From the NCBI RefSeq assembly GCF_003970915.1, contig NZ_RXOF01000007.1:1-64000 (forward strand): DNA of 64,000 bases, given 5' to 3'. Below the pieces are notes generated by a model. The model made no database searches. It saw only the letters and a list, made by a program, of their open reading frames with translations, and was not told where the DNA came from. Numbering within the stretch: the first letter of the stretch is position 1; each line of letters starts with the position of its first letter. The translations under genes and the position numbers were made by a program. Positions 1 to 7,456 of this stretch are shown here, piece after piece. This DNA comes from Hymenobacter gummosus (GTDB lineage: Bacteria > Bacteroidota > Bacteroidia > Cytophagales > Hymenobacteraceae).

Positions 1-6
1 AAGAAG

Positions 7-36
7 TAGCCCCGGCCGCGTGACGGGCCGGGGCTA
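7..36. terminator. GC-rich hairpin at left edge
   Basis: An 11-bp perfect stem (TAGCCCCGGCC with its complement at 26-36) closes an 8-base loop. It lies downstream of the leftward carbamoyltransferase gene and could be its terminator, or that of a gene beyond the window edge. No clear U-tract follows on either strand. Confidence 0.4.
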
Positions 37-121
37 CGCAGGATGAACCCGCAGGCTCTCCTCAAACGAGCCCCAAGGTAAAAAACTGCTCCTGTTTCTT
101 GCTTTCCATCACAGTATCTAA

Positions 122-143
122 CCCCTCCTCAGCTGAGGAGGGG
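122..143. repeat. CCCCTCCTCA palindrome (repeat family A, single copy)
   Basis: A perfect 22-bp palindrome made of CCCCTCCTCAG and its complement. It is followed by a CTAGCC-type low-complexity stretch up to about 172. The same palindrome recurs at about 13687, 40004, 50824 and 50920, always outside genes, so this is a dispersed palindromic repeat and not a gene-specific terminator. Confidence 0.7.
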
Positions 144-183
144 AACTAGCCCTAGCCTTAGCCTTTAGCTCCGGTACCCGGGT

Positions 184-1899
184 TTACTTGCGCAGCAGGA
201 ACGGCCCGAGCACCAGCGCATCCAGGCCCGACTGCAGGTAGCAGTCCAGCGCGTCGGCCGGGGATTCTACCAGGGGCATGCCGTTCAGGTTGAAGGAAGT
301 GTTGAGCAACACCGGCACGCTGCTGAGCTGCCCGAAAGCCCGCAGCAGGGCGTGGAAGGCGGGGTTGTCGGCGGCCACCACGGTTTGCAGGCGGCCGGTG
401 CCGTCGTCGTGCGTGACGGCGGGCAGGCGGCGCTGGGCCTCGGGGCGCAGCGGGTACACCTTTTCCATGAAGTAAGCCGTTTCGCCCGCGGGCAGGTCGA
501 AAAACCGGTGCTGCTCCTCCGCGGGCACGGCCGGGGCGAAGGGGCGGAAGGCTTCGCGGTACTTAATGCTGGCGTTGACGCGCTGCTTCATATCGGGGCG
601 CGTGGGGTCGGCCAGGATGCTGCGGTGGCCCAGGGCCCGCTGCCCTAGCTCCGAAGCGCCCTGGAACCAGCCCAGCACCAGCCCCTCGTGCAGCAGCGCG
701 GCAGCGGCGGCCGTGAGGTCCTGCGGCCGCTCGTAGCGCAGCTTGCGCCGCTGCAGCTCCGCCTCGATTTCCGCCTCCGCGTACTCGCGGCCGAAGAAGT
801 TGTGGCGGCTGGCGGCCAGCGGCGCGGCGGGCTCGTGCAGCACGAAGTGGTGGCCGTACAGGGCGCTGCCCACGCTGATGCCGGTGTCGTCGGGCGTCGC
901 GCCGATGAAGATTTCCTCGTAGCCGGTCTGCGCCCACAGCTTGCCGTTGAGCACCGAGTTCATCAGCACGCCACCGCCGAGCACCAGGCGGCGCTGCCCG
1001 GTGCGGGCCCGCAGGTTGCGCAGCAGCTCGAATACCACTTCCTCGGTGATACGCTGCACGGCGGCCACGATGTCGTATTCGCGCTGGGTGGGCGGGGCGC
1101 CGGCCGGCAGCGGCGGGCCCAGCAGCGCCTCCAGCTTGGGCGAGAAGTAGCGCGGGGTGAAAAACAGGAAGAACTCGAAGTAGCGCAGATCCAGCTCGTA
1201 GTGCAGCCCTTCCACCGTGATGAGCGGGCGCAGCCGCTCGTAGTACACCCGCCAGTCGCCGCGGGCGGCCAGGGCCATGATTTTCCACTCGTCGCCGTTG
1301 GGCCGGAAGCCCAGGAAATCGGTGAAAGCGGCGTAGAACAGGCCCAGGGAGTGCGGCGTACGGTTGGCGGCCAGCTCCCGGATGTCGCCGGCGCGGGTGG
1401 CCGTGCCCACGAGGCCGGTGGTGGTTTCGCCGAAGCCGTCGGCCACGAAAAAGTCGGCCTCCGCGAAGCCCGAGGGCAGCAGCGCGTTGGCCATGTGGGC
1501 GCGGTGGTGGTCGACGTAGTGCAGGCGGGTCCGGCGGCCGTCGGCGCCCAGCAGCTCCTGCACCAGCTGCCGTGCGTCGGCGCCCTGCACGGCGGCCAGC
1601 TCCTGCAGGCTCAGCTGGGCCAGCTTGCCGCGGTTCTGGAAGGCGTCGGCCAACGTCTGCCCCGACTGCGGCAGGTAGCCCACCGGGTTCCAGCCGATAA
1701 ACACGTCCGTCACCTCGGCCGGCGTGAGGCCCGCGGCGGCGCAGCAGTACTCAATGGCGCGGCGCGGAAACGACTTATCCTGCTTCACCCGGCTGAGGCG
1801 TTCCTCGGCAATGGCGAAGCGCACCTGCCCGTCGGGCCCGAGCAGGCAGGCCGAGGAATGGAAGCCGCTGCAATTGATACCGAGGACGACGCGCTGCAT
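184..1899 (-). CDS. NodU/CmcH-family carbamoyltransferase
   Basis: A 571-residue protein of the family that transfers a carbamoyl group from carbamoyl phosphate to hydroxyls of sugars or natural products. The N-terminal Kae1-like domain opens with LGINCSGFHSSACLL and carries the metal-binding HHRAH motif near residue 130. The C-terminal domain has the hallmark ELGQRALGHRSIL near residue 420. The length is normal for the family. It stands alone: no glycan or polyketide genes adjoin it, so the acceptor cannot be guessed. A TACTTTTG sequence (1948-1941 on the minus strand) about 40 nt upstream of the ATG matches the Bacteroidota -7 box, but no matching -33 box is seen. Confidence 0.9.
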   Translation of the reverse strand: MQRVVLGINCSGFHSSACLLGPDGQVRFAIAEERLSRVKQDKSFPRRAIEYCCAAAGLTPAEVTDVFIGWNPVGYLPQSGQTLADAFQNRGKLAQLSLQELAAVQGADARQLVQELLGADGRRTRLHYVDHHRAHMANALLPSGFAEADFFVADGFGETTTGLVGTATRAGDIRELAANRTPHSLGLFYAAFTDFLGFRPNGDEWKIMALAARGDWRVYYERLRPLITVEGLHYELDLRYFEFFLFFTPRYFSPKLEALLGPPLPAGAPPTQREYDIVAAVQRITEEVVFELLRNLRARTGQRRLVLGGGVLMNSVLNGKLWAQTGYEEIFIGATPDDTGISVGSALYGHHFVLHEPAAPLAASRHNFFGREYAEAEIEAELQRRKLRYERPQDLTAAAAALLHEGLVLGWFQGASELGQRALGHRSILADPTRPDMKQRVNASIKYREAFRPFAPAVPAEEQHRFFDLPAGETAYFMEKVYPLRPEAQRRLPAVTHDDGTGRLQTVVAADNPAFHALLRAFGQLSSVPVLLNTSFNLNGMPLVESPADALDCYLQSGLDALVLGPFLLRK

Positions 1900-2118
1900 A
1901 AGAATCCGCTGGGAAAGCCCGCCGGGGTGCGGACCGGCGCCAAAAGTAGCGCCTGGAAGCGTAGCCGTACCTATCGGAGTCCGGCTCCCCAGCAGCCCGG
2001 CAGCTGACGAAAATCAGCCGGCGGGGTCGTGGCCGGCCGCGAACCAAGCCGGATATTTGCGGTGTTGTATCGGCCGGTGCGGCGTGGCTGCGGCGGCTCT
2101 GGCTTTGTGCGTTGCGGT

Positions 2119-2601
2119 ATGCGTCCTTCTTTCCCGACTTTCTCCCTGTTGCTGGTGCTCAGCCTGTTCCTGTGGGCGGGCCTGGTGCTGGGTATTTCCT
2201 TTCTCGAAGCCCCGCTGAAATTCACCGCCCCGCACATTACCACTGCGCTGGGCGTGGGCATCGGCCGGGTGGTGTTCCACGCCCTCAACAAGGTAGAGCT
2301 GCTGCTCGGCCTCGTGGCCCTGCTGGCCGCCAGCCGGCTGTGCGTACCCGGCCGCATCTGGGCCTCCTTGCTGCCGGCCGCCGCGGTGCTGCTGGCCCAG
2401 ACCGTCTGGCTGCTGCCGGCCCTCGACGTGCGCGCCGAAGCCCTATTGGCCGGCCGCCCGCAGCCCGAATCCTGGCTGCACTGGGCCTACATCGGGCTGG
2501 AAGCGGCCAAGGTGCTGGCCCTGCTCATCAGCGGCAGCCTCGCCTTCCGCTGGGCCCTGCGCAGTGCGCAGCCGGCCGCCGCCCGGCCCGTCGCCGCCTG
2601 A
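2119..2601 (+). CDS. Small integral membrane protein
   Basis: A 160-residue protein with four predicted membrane segments (about residues 6-25, 48-65, 72-92 and 125-150), separated by short polar loops. No enzymatic motif is visible; it resembles small DUF4149/DUF1772-like membrane proteins, but I cannot assign a family. The ATG at 2119 is preferred over upstream in-frame starts because the hydrophobic segment begins directly after it. It ends 38 nt before the truncated hemoglobin gene, so the two are probably co-transcribed. Confidence 0.65.
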   Translation: MRPSFPTFSLLLVLSLFLWAGLVLGISFLEAPLKFTAPHITTALGVGIGRVVFHALNKVELLLGLVALLAASRLCVPGRIWASLLPAAAVLLAQTVWLLPALDVRAEALLAGRPQPESWLHWAYIGLEAAKVLALLISGSLAFRWALRSAQPAAARPVAA

Positions 2602-2639
2602 TTTTTCGTTCCTGATTTCGTCCCGCTGATTTTTCCGCC

Positions 2640-3032
2640 ATGTCCGTCCCTACCCTGCCCGATATTACCACCGAAGCCGACATCCGCACGCTGGTCGACC
2701 GGTTCTACGACAAAGTCAACCAAGACGAGCTGCTCGGGCCGATTTTCAACGACGTGGCGCGGGTGCACTGGCAGGCCCACCTGCCCACCATGTACGACTT
2801 CTGGAGCAGCCTGCTGCTGGGCACCGGCCGCTACAAGGGCCGGCCCTTCCCCAAGCACTGGCCGCTGCCCATCGGCAGCGCGCATTTTCGCCGCTGGCTG
2901 CAGCTGTTCTACGCCGCGGTAATGGAGAATTTTGCCGGCCCCACCGCCGAGCAGGCCAAAGTCAAGGCCCTGAACATTGCCAAGATGTTCGAGCACCGCA
3001 TGCAGAGCAAGTCGGACTTGTCGATTCTGTAG
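2640..3032 (+). CDS. Group III truncated hemoglobin
   Basis: A 130-residue 2-over-2 globin that would bind heme and handle O2, NO or peroxide in the cytoplasm. The family signature is clear: a B-helix Tyr in RFYDKV, a PFPKHWPLPI segment followed by HFRRW, whose His is the expected proximal heme ligand and whose Trp is the G8-type residue, and a C-terminal helix ending in KMFEHRM. It lies just left of a heme-uptake locus on the opposite strand, which fits a heme or iron theme, though co-regulation is only inferred. A terminator-like hairpin lies downstream inside a long inverted repeat. Confidence 0.92.
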   Translation: MSVPTLPDITTEADIRTLVDRFYDKVNQDELLGPIFNDVARVHWQAHLPTMYDFWSSLLLGTGRYKGRPFPKHWPLPIGSAHFRRWLQLFYAAVMENFAGPTAEQAKVKALNIAKMFEHRMQSKSDLSIL

Positions 3033-3052
3033 GCGCGGAGGAGCGAAATAGA

Positions 3053-3279
3053 ACGTCATCCTGAGCAAAGCGAAGGACCTTCCTCGCGCCCCGCACTGCC
3101 GTTGATGCCAACGTGCCGGCGCCAGTCGTCAGGGCTTCAACCTCATGTAAAAAGCGCCGCCCCCAACCTCAGGTCGTTGGAGACGGCGCTTTATCGTTCT
3201 GGCTGATTAGCGTCTGTACTTCGTAGGAAACGGCGGTGCGGGGTTCGAGGAAGGTCCTTCGCTTTGCTCAGGATGACGT
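3053..3279. repeat. 227-bp inverted-repeat element (AACGTCATCCTGAG ends)
   Basis: Perfect 34-bp terminal inverted repeats (3053-3086 and 3246-3279). The pairing continues inward with a few mismatches to roughly 3104 and 3229. It fills the gap between the convergent hemoglobin and 3292-3627 genes and encloses a terminator hairpin. The outer word AACGTCAT is shared with the element at 15608-15761, suggesting related non-coding palindromic elements. It has no coding capacity. Confidence 0.75.
3151..3192. terminator. Bidirectional terminator hairpin
   Basis: AAAGCGCCG (3151-3159) pairs perfectly with CGGCGCTTT (3184-3192). The A/T flanks give short U-runs in both directions. It lies between the convergent hemoglobin gene and the small gene at 3292-3627. 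Confidence 0.65.
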
Positions 3280-3291
3280 GCTTTTCCTTCC

Positions 3292-3627
3292 TCATTCTTC
3301 CTTCTCCCCCGCCGTAGCCAGAATCCGCTCCACCTCCAGCAGCAAATGGGCGCTGGTGAGCAAGTCGCTGAGCCACACCAACTCGTTCAGGCTGAAGAGC
3401 AGCGTCAGGTTGTCGACGGGGCTGCGCAGGCTGATGCGGCGCAAATCCGGCTCGTCGGCGGCGGCCAGGGCGTGGCCCTGGTAGAGGTTGTCCACGGTGT
3501 CGAGCCAGGGCCGCATTTCGTGGGGCTTCAGGGCCAGGGCCACGTTGCCGAAGTACACGTGCAGGCAGCAGCCGCCCGGGCAGCGCACGGCGCAGCCGAA
3601 CTCGTTGGAATGAAGACAGCGGTGCAT
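3292..3627 (-). CDS. Small Cys-containing protein at end of heme operon
   Basis: A 111-residue cytoplasmic protein starting MHRCLHSNEFGCAVRC. Its first 25 residues hold five cysteines (C4, C12, C16, C20 and C21 by position in the reading) followed by a VYFGNVAL strand, suggesting a metal or heme site or a disulfide cluster. The rest is mostly helical. It resembles an uncharacterised Bacteroidota family (possibly DUF6686), but I am not certain. It is the last gene of the leftward heme cluster, 80 nt after hmuS, and the gap is a heptamer-array hairpin. A longer upstream reading overlaps hmuS and is not credible. Confidence 0.65.
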   Translation of the reverse strand: MHRCLHSNEFGCAVRCPGGCCLHVYFGNVALALKPHEMRPWLDTVDNLYQGHALAAADEPDLRRISLRSPVDNLTLLFSLNELVWLSDLLTSAHLLLEVERILATAGEKEE

Positions 3628-3645
3628 GGTTGGGGAAGTGGGTTT

Positions 3646-3707
3646 CTTGTTTATAGTTTCTGGTTGCTCGTTCCCGGTCGATAACCAGAAACGAGCAACC
3701 AGAAACT
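3646..3707. repeat. Heptamer array with inverted partner (hmuS 3' gap)
   Basis: Words of 7 nt of the type GTTTCTN/GTTGCTC are followed by their complements (AACCAGA, AACGAGC). The 18-bp arms 3655-3672 and 3690-3707 are a perfect inverted repeat. Read leftward, the array begins immediately after the hmuS stop codon and fills most of the 80-nt gap before the next start codon. Confidence 0.75.
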
Positions 3708-4751
3708 TTACAGCTTGCCGACCAGCTCGCGCCAGGCTTCCTGCTCGGGAATGCCGGGCTTGCGCTTGCCGAAGAACAGCAGCAGGTTGCGCCCTTGCGC
3801 GTCGTACAGCTCCACGGAGTGCACCAGGCCCTCGGTGGTGGGCTTGCGCACCAGCCAAGTGTCGGCCACGTCCTCCAGTTTCAGGTGCAGGTTGAAGTCC
3901 GGGTCGAGCACGTTGAACCAGGGGCCGGTCGTCACGAGGCGCTGCACCGGGCCGGTGTGAATCTGGATGCAGCCGCGGCTGGCCACGAACAGCATGATGC
4001 TCAGCTCCGCGGCCGCCGCCGCTTCGAGGCCGCGCACGATAGCCTGGTTGTCGAGGCGCTGCACCAGCTCGGGCGGACCGAGGCGCAGGGCCTGGGTGCG
4101 GCTCACGCCGAACTCGCGCAGCAGGCCGAAAAAGTCGTGCGTGTCCTGCAGGGCCCGCCAGCCGGCGCGGAAGCCTTCCACGTCGATGTCGGCGTCGGGG
4201 GTTTCGGTCGGGGCCGCGGGGGCGGGCTGGGTTGCCAGCTCGGCGGCTTGCTCGGGGGCGCGGTAGCGGGCTACCAGCTCGTTGTAGGCGGCCGCGCTGC
4301 TGTCCTCGGTCAGGTAGATTTTGTGCACCGCCTCGCCGTCCGGGGCGAAGTACTGCAGGCTGCGGCGGCCGTTTTCATCCACGGCAAAGCCAAACTGCCA
4401 GTGCTGCATGAACAGGCGCAAATCAATATCCTCGCCCAGGGTCAAGCCCATCGGGCCCTTGAACGAGGTCTTGAGGTAGGGCCCCTTCCGCTCGTGCACC
4501 ACGCTGTCGTTGCGGGTCAGCGCCATCACGCGGCCCAGACCGGATACGTCCTTGAGCTGGCTCTGAAAGTCGTCGGTGAGGCGCACGACGCGGGCGTCGG
4601 CCTGGCCGGTGCACTGGGTGGCCAGCAGGGCGGCTTCGCTGCTGCCGAACTGCCGGGCGGCGTCGCGGATGCGGGTTTTGGGGTGGTCGAGCTTGAACTG
4701 GGTCCAACGGTCGGCCAGAGTGGCGGTTTGCAGGTCGGCAGTGACGGACAT
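3708..4751 (-). CDS. hmuS: Hemin-degrading factor, HmuS/ChuS family
   Basis: A 347-residue cytoplasmic heme-handling protein of the HmuS/ChuS/HemS family, which stores or breaks down imported heme. It shows the expected internal duplication: an N-terminal half (LGRVMALTRNDSVVHERKG, about residues 70-160) and a C-terminal half (IMLFVASRGCIQIHTGPV, about 235-340), joined by a Pro/Ala linker. The length matches the family. The chosen start gives MSVTADLQTATL; the longer upstream reading overlaps hmuV. It begins 20 nt after the hmuV stop, so it belongs to the same operon. Confidence 0.92.
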   Translation of the reverse strand: MSVTADLQTATLADRWTQFKLDHPKTRIRDAARQFGSSEAALLATQCTGQADARVVRLTDDFQSQLKDVSGLGRVMALTRNDSVVHERKGPYLKTSFKGPMGLTLGEDIDLRLFMQHWQFGFAVDENGRRSLQYFAPDGEAVHKIYLTEDSSAAAYNELVARYRAPEQAAELATQPAPAAPTETPDADIDVEGFRAGWRALQDTHDFFGLLREFGVSRTQALRLGPPELVQRLDNQAIVRGLEAAAAAELSIMLFVASRGCIQIHTGPVQRLVTTGPWFNVLDPDFNLHLKLEDVADTWLVRKPTTEGLVHSVELYDAQGRNLLLFFGKRKPGIPEQEAWRELVGKL

Positions 4752-4771
4752 AAGCGGAAGAAGAAAACGGG

Positions 4772-5587
4772 TTACGGATTGGAAGTCGGCCAGAGGCCGG
4801 GGGCCACGGCCGGGCGCGGCACGGGCACGATGAGCGGGCTGCCCAGCGTGGGGTGCGGCAACAGCTCCACCTCGATGGCAAAGGCGTGGCGGATGTGGGC
4901 CGGCGTGAGCACTGCGGCCGGCGCGCCGGCGGCTACCACCTGGCCCTGGCGCAGCAGCACGAGCTGGTCGGCGTACTGGGCCGCCAGGTTGAGGTCGTGG
5001 AGCACGGCCACCACGCCGAAGCCGTGCTGCACCAGCGCCCGGGCCACGTCGAGGGTGTGGTGCTGGTGGTTGAGGTCGAGGCCGGTCAGGGGCTCGTCGA
5101 GCAGCAGGAAGCCCGCTTCGGCCTCCCACACCTGGGCCAGCACCCGCGCCAACTGGGCCCGCTGCTGCTCCCCGCCCGAGAGCGTGGGGTAGCTGCGCCC
5201 GGCCAGCGGCGTGAGGCCCACGAGCTGCAGGGCCTGCGCCACCACGCGGTGGTCGTGGGCCGAGGGCTGGCCGCGGAAGTAGGGGTAGCGGCCCATCAGC
5301 ACCAGCTCCTGCACCGAAAAGGCCAGCGTGAGGCTGTGCTGCTGCGTGAGCACGGCGCGGCGGCGGGCCAGCGCCGGGCCCGGAATGGCGCGCAGCTCCC
5401 GGCCCTCGAAGCGCACCGAGCCGGCGCTGGGCGCCAGGTCGCCGCTGAGCAGGCGCAGCAGGGTCGATTTGCCGGCCCCGTTGGCGCCCACCACGGCCAG
5501 CAGCTCGCCGGGACGGGCCTGCAGGCTCACGTCGCGCAGCAGGGGGCGGCGGCCAGCCAGGTAGCTAAGGTTCTGAACGTCGAACAT
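4772..5587 (-). CDS. hmuV: Heme ABC transporter ATP-binding protein
   Basis: A 271-residue ATPase energising heme import with the HmuU permease. Visible motifs: Walker A GANGAGKSTLLRLL near residue 36, ABC signature LSGGEQQRAQLARVL near 140, Walker B FLLLDEPLTGLD and the H-loop VLHDLNLAAQYAD. The sequence MFDVQNLSYLAGRRPLL is a typical start for this family, so the upstream in-frame extension through the inverted repeat at 5606-5683 is rejected. It is separated from the permease gene by the VOC gene, which is not the usual order. Confidence 0.93.
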   Translation of the reverse strand: MFDVQNLSYLAGRRPLLRDVSLQARPGELLAVVGANGAGKSTLLRLLSGDLAPSAGSVRFEGRELRAIPGPALARRRAVLTQQHSLTLAFSVQELVLMGRYPYFRGQPSAHDHRVVAQALQLVGLTPLAGRSYPTLSGGEQQRAQLARVLAQVWEAEAGFLLLDEPLTGLDLNHQHHTLDVARALVQHGFGVVAVLHDLNLAAQYADQLVLLRQGQVVAAGAPAAVLTPAHIRHAFAIEVELLPHPTLGSPLIVPVPRPAVAPGLWPTSNP

Positions 5588-5605
5588 GGCGGTGAGGAAG
5601 GTGGT

Positions 5606-5683
5606 AGCGCGGGCTTCAGCCCGCGTTCGGCAGGAGTCGTCCGGCGCATTTCGTTCGGGCAGCCGCGGGCTCAAGCCCGCGCT
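5606..5683. repeat. GCGGGCTTCAGCCCGC inverted-repeat element
   Basis: Two 20-bp arms (5606-5625 and 5664-5683), each itself a hairpin of the GCGGGCT/AGCCCGC type, are complementary to each other with one or two mismatches. They fill the 99-nt gap between the VOC gene stop and the hmuV start, so the transcript of this gap would be a strong structure. Confidence 0.65.
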
Positions 5684-5686
5684 CCA

Positions 5687-6076
5687 TCAGCTCGTTTGCG
5701 CGGCAACTTTTGGCGCGGCGTCCACCTGCCAGGTCGGTTCGCCGCACTTGAGCAGGTTGCCGTCCGGGTCGTGGATATAGCACTCGGTCATGCCCCACTT
5801 GCAGGCGCGCGGGGCGGCGCGCGGGTGCTTCAGGGCGGCGGGCAGCTGCTCGTAGAAAGCCTGGATGCCGGTGATGCTCAGGTAGCAGGAGCTGTTTTCG
5901 CAGAGGTTCCGGTCGTCGGTCAGCCAGAAGTGCAGCCCGTGGCCGGCCAGCTCCAGCATCAGAAAGTCGGGGTACACGCCGGTTTCGCGGAAGCCGAGCT
6001 GCTGGTAAAACCGGCTGGTGCGCGCCAGGTCCAGGCTGGGCAGCTGCGCGACGATGGTGTTGAGGGAAAAGGCCAT
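5687..6076 (-). CDS. VOC-superfamily (glyoxalase-like) protein inside heme operon
   Basis: A 129-residue single-module vicinal-oxygen-chelate fold protein. It has paired beta-alpha-beta-beta-beta units: LPSLDLARTSRFYQQLGF opens the first, and ITGIQAFYEQLP with WGMTECYIHDPDGNLLKCGEP opens and closes the second. HDPDGNLL is the usual VOC signature, and candidate metal ligands (His, Glu) are present. Such proteins include glyoxalases, dioxygenases and bleomycin or fosfomycin resistance proteins; the substrate here is unknown. It lies between permease and ATPase genes of the heme transporter, in the same direction, which suggests a role linked to heme or iron. Confidence 0.85.
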   Translation of the reverse strand: MAFSLNTIVAQLPSLDLARTSRFYQQLGFRETGVYPDFLMLELAGHGLHFWLTDDRNLCENSSCYLSITGIQAFYEQLPAALKHPRAAPRACKWGMTECYIHDPDGNLLKCGEPTWQVDAAPKVAAQTS

Positions 6077-6082
6077 TAGGGG

Positions 6083-6156
6083 AGTTACTGGTTTCTGGTT
6101 GCTGGTTTCTTGTCCCTCGTGCTCAACTAGAAACAAGAAACCAGCAACTAAAAACT
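6083..6156. repeat. Heptamer array with inverted partner (hmuU 3' gap)
   Basis: Heptamers of the type GTTACTG, GTTTCTG, GTTGCTG and GTTTCTT (6083-6113) face their complements (AACTAGA, AACAAGA, AACCAGC, AACTAAA; about 6125-6156). A 15-bp perfect core pairs 6099-6113 with 6133-6147. Read leftward, it starts five bases after the hmuU stop and ends 6 nt before the VOC start, so it fills the gap. Confidence 0.75.
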
Positions 6157-6161
6157 CGTTT

Positions 6162-7283
6162 TCAAGCCAGGCGGCGGCGTTTCTCGCGCAGCAGAATCCA
6201 GAGGAAAACCGGCGTGCCGAGCAGGGCGGTGAGGATGCCGATGGGCAGCTCGGCGGGGGCCACGGCGGTGCGGGCCAGCGTATCGGCCAGGGTGAGAACC
6301 AGCGCCCCGCCCAGGGCGGCGCCGGGCAGCACCACGCGGTGGTCGGGGCCGGCGGCGAGGCGGATGAGGTGGGGCACCACTAAACCCAGAAAGCCGATGC
6401 TGCCGGCCACGGCCACTGAGGTGCCCACGGCCAGCGTCGCCAGCACGATGAGCTGCCGCTTCAGCCGCGTGACGGGCAGGCCGAGGTGGGCCGCCTGGTC
6501 TTCGCCCAGGGCCAGCAGGTTCAAGGACTTGCCCAGGCGCGGCAGCAGCACGAGCGGCAGGGCCAGCAGCGGCAGCACGCTCAGCACCGTCGGCCAGGAG
6601 GCGCCGCCCAGGGAGCCCAGGCCCCAGAAGGTGATGCTGCGCAGCTGCTCGTCGGTGGCCACGTAGGTCAGCACGCCGGTGAGGGCCCCGGCCAGGGCAT
6701 TAATGGCAATACCGGCCAGCAGCATGGTGGCCACCACCGCCCGGCCGCCTTCCTTCGAGAGCTGATACACCAGCAGGTTAGTGCCGCAAGCTCCCACGAA
6801 AGCCGCCGCGGCCAGGGCGTAGAAGCCCAGCCACTCGCGCAGCACCGACAGCAGCGTGGCCTCCAGCACGATGGTGGCCACGGCCGCCAGCGAAGCCCCG
6901 GCCGACACGCCAATCAGCCCCGGGTCGGCCAGCGGATTGCGGAACAGGCCCTGCATGCTGGCCCCCGCCAGCCCCAGCGCCGCCCCGATGAGCACGCCCA
7001 GGCACACCCGCGGCAGCCGGATGGCCCAGAGCACGGCCTCGTGCTGGGGCTCGAAGGCCAGCCCCACGTCCAGCCCCAGCTTGTGCAGCAGTACACCCAG
7101 CACCGCCGGCACCGGAATGCGCATGGCCCCCGCCCCCGCCCCGACCAGCACTGCCCCGATGAGCAGCGCGGCCAGCACCGGCAGCAGCAGGCGGCGGCGC
7201 ACCTCGGCGGCCGTGGCAGCGGAAGCCGGCACAGCGGCAGTGGTTTCGGCAGGAGCGGTCAGCAGTTCGGCTACGGCGGGCAT
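6162..7283 (-). CDS. hmuU: Heme ABC transporter permease, FecCD family
   Basis: A 373-residue polytopic inner-membrane protein with about ten hydrophobic helices, typical of FecCD/BtuC-type permeases. The first helix is at about residues 32-54. Family signatures are visible: RLPRVCLGVLIGAALGLAGASMQG (near 85-110), NPLADPGLIGVSAGAS, and IGFLGLVVPHLIRL with GPDHRVVLPGAALGG toward the C-terminus. The N-terminal 25 residues are Ala/Thr-rich and longer than usual. It follows hmuT and would form the transmembrane pore working with HmuV. Confidence 0.94.
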   Translation of the reverse strand: MPAVAELLTAPAETTAAVPASAATAAEVRRRLLLPVLAALLIGAVLVGAGAGAMRIPVPAVLGVLLHKLGLDVGLAFEPQHEAVLWAIRLPRVCLGVLIGAALGLAGASMQGLFRNPLADPGLIGVSAGASLAAVATIVLEATLLSVLREWLGFYALAAAAFVGACGTNLLVYQLSKEGGRAVVATMLLAGIAINALAGALTGVLTYVATDEQLRSITFWGLGSLGGASWPTVLSVLPLLALPLVLLPRLGKSLNLLALGEDQAAHLGLPVTRLKRQLIVLATLAVGTSVAVAGSIGFLGLVVPHLIRLAAGPDHRVVLPGAALGGALVLTLADTLARTAVAPAELPIGILTALLGTPVFLWILLREKRRRLA

Positions 7284-7321
7284 AGGTGCATGTGGTGAAT
7301 GAGTGATGGATGGCTGCAGGG

Positions 7322-7449
7322 AGTGGCATAAGCTTTAGCTTGTGCTGGCGCGGTACGCGTCAAGGCGGAAACAGGCCAACAGAGCAACCAGACGGCGCGG
7401 CCCTGCCTTGCGGCCGTTGGCCGCAGCACAAGCTGAAGCTTATGCCACT
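7322..7449. repeat. 128-bp element with 26-bp terminal inverted repeats
   Basis: Left arm 7322-7347 and right arm 7424-7449 match in 25 of 26 positions as reverse complements (AGTGGCATAAGCTTTAGC type). It fills the gap between the hmuT stop and the hmuU start. It has no coding capacity and resembles a miniature palindromic element. Confidence 0.72.
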
Positions 7450-7456
7450 GGCCGTT

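Noticed and set aside
688-2007. A 439-codon plus-strand frame over the carbamoyltransferase gene
   Set aside because: It is the complement of a well-supported gene with conserved motifs and has no recognisable protein features.
3708-5129. A longer hmuS product with 126 extra N-terminal residues
   Set aside because: The extension overlaps hmuV in another frame and is low-complexity Arg/Pro/Gly. The internal ATG gives a normal family start.
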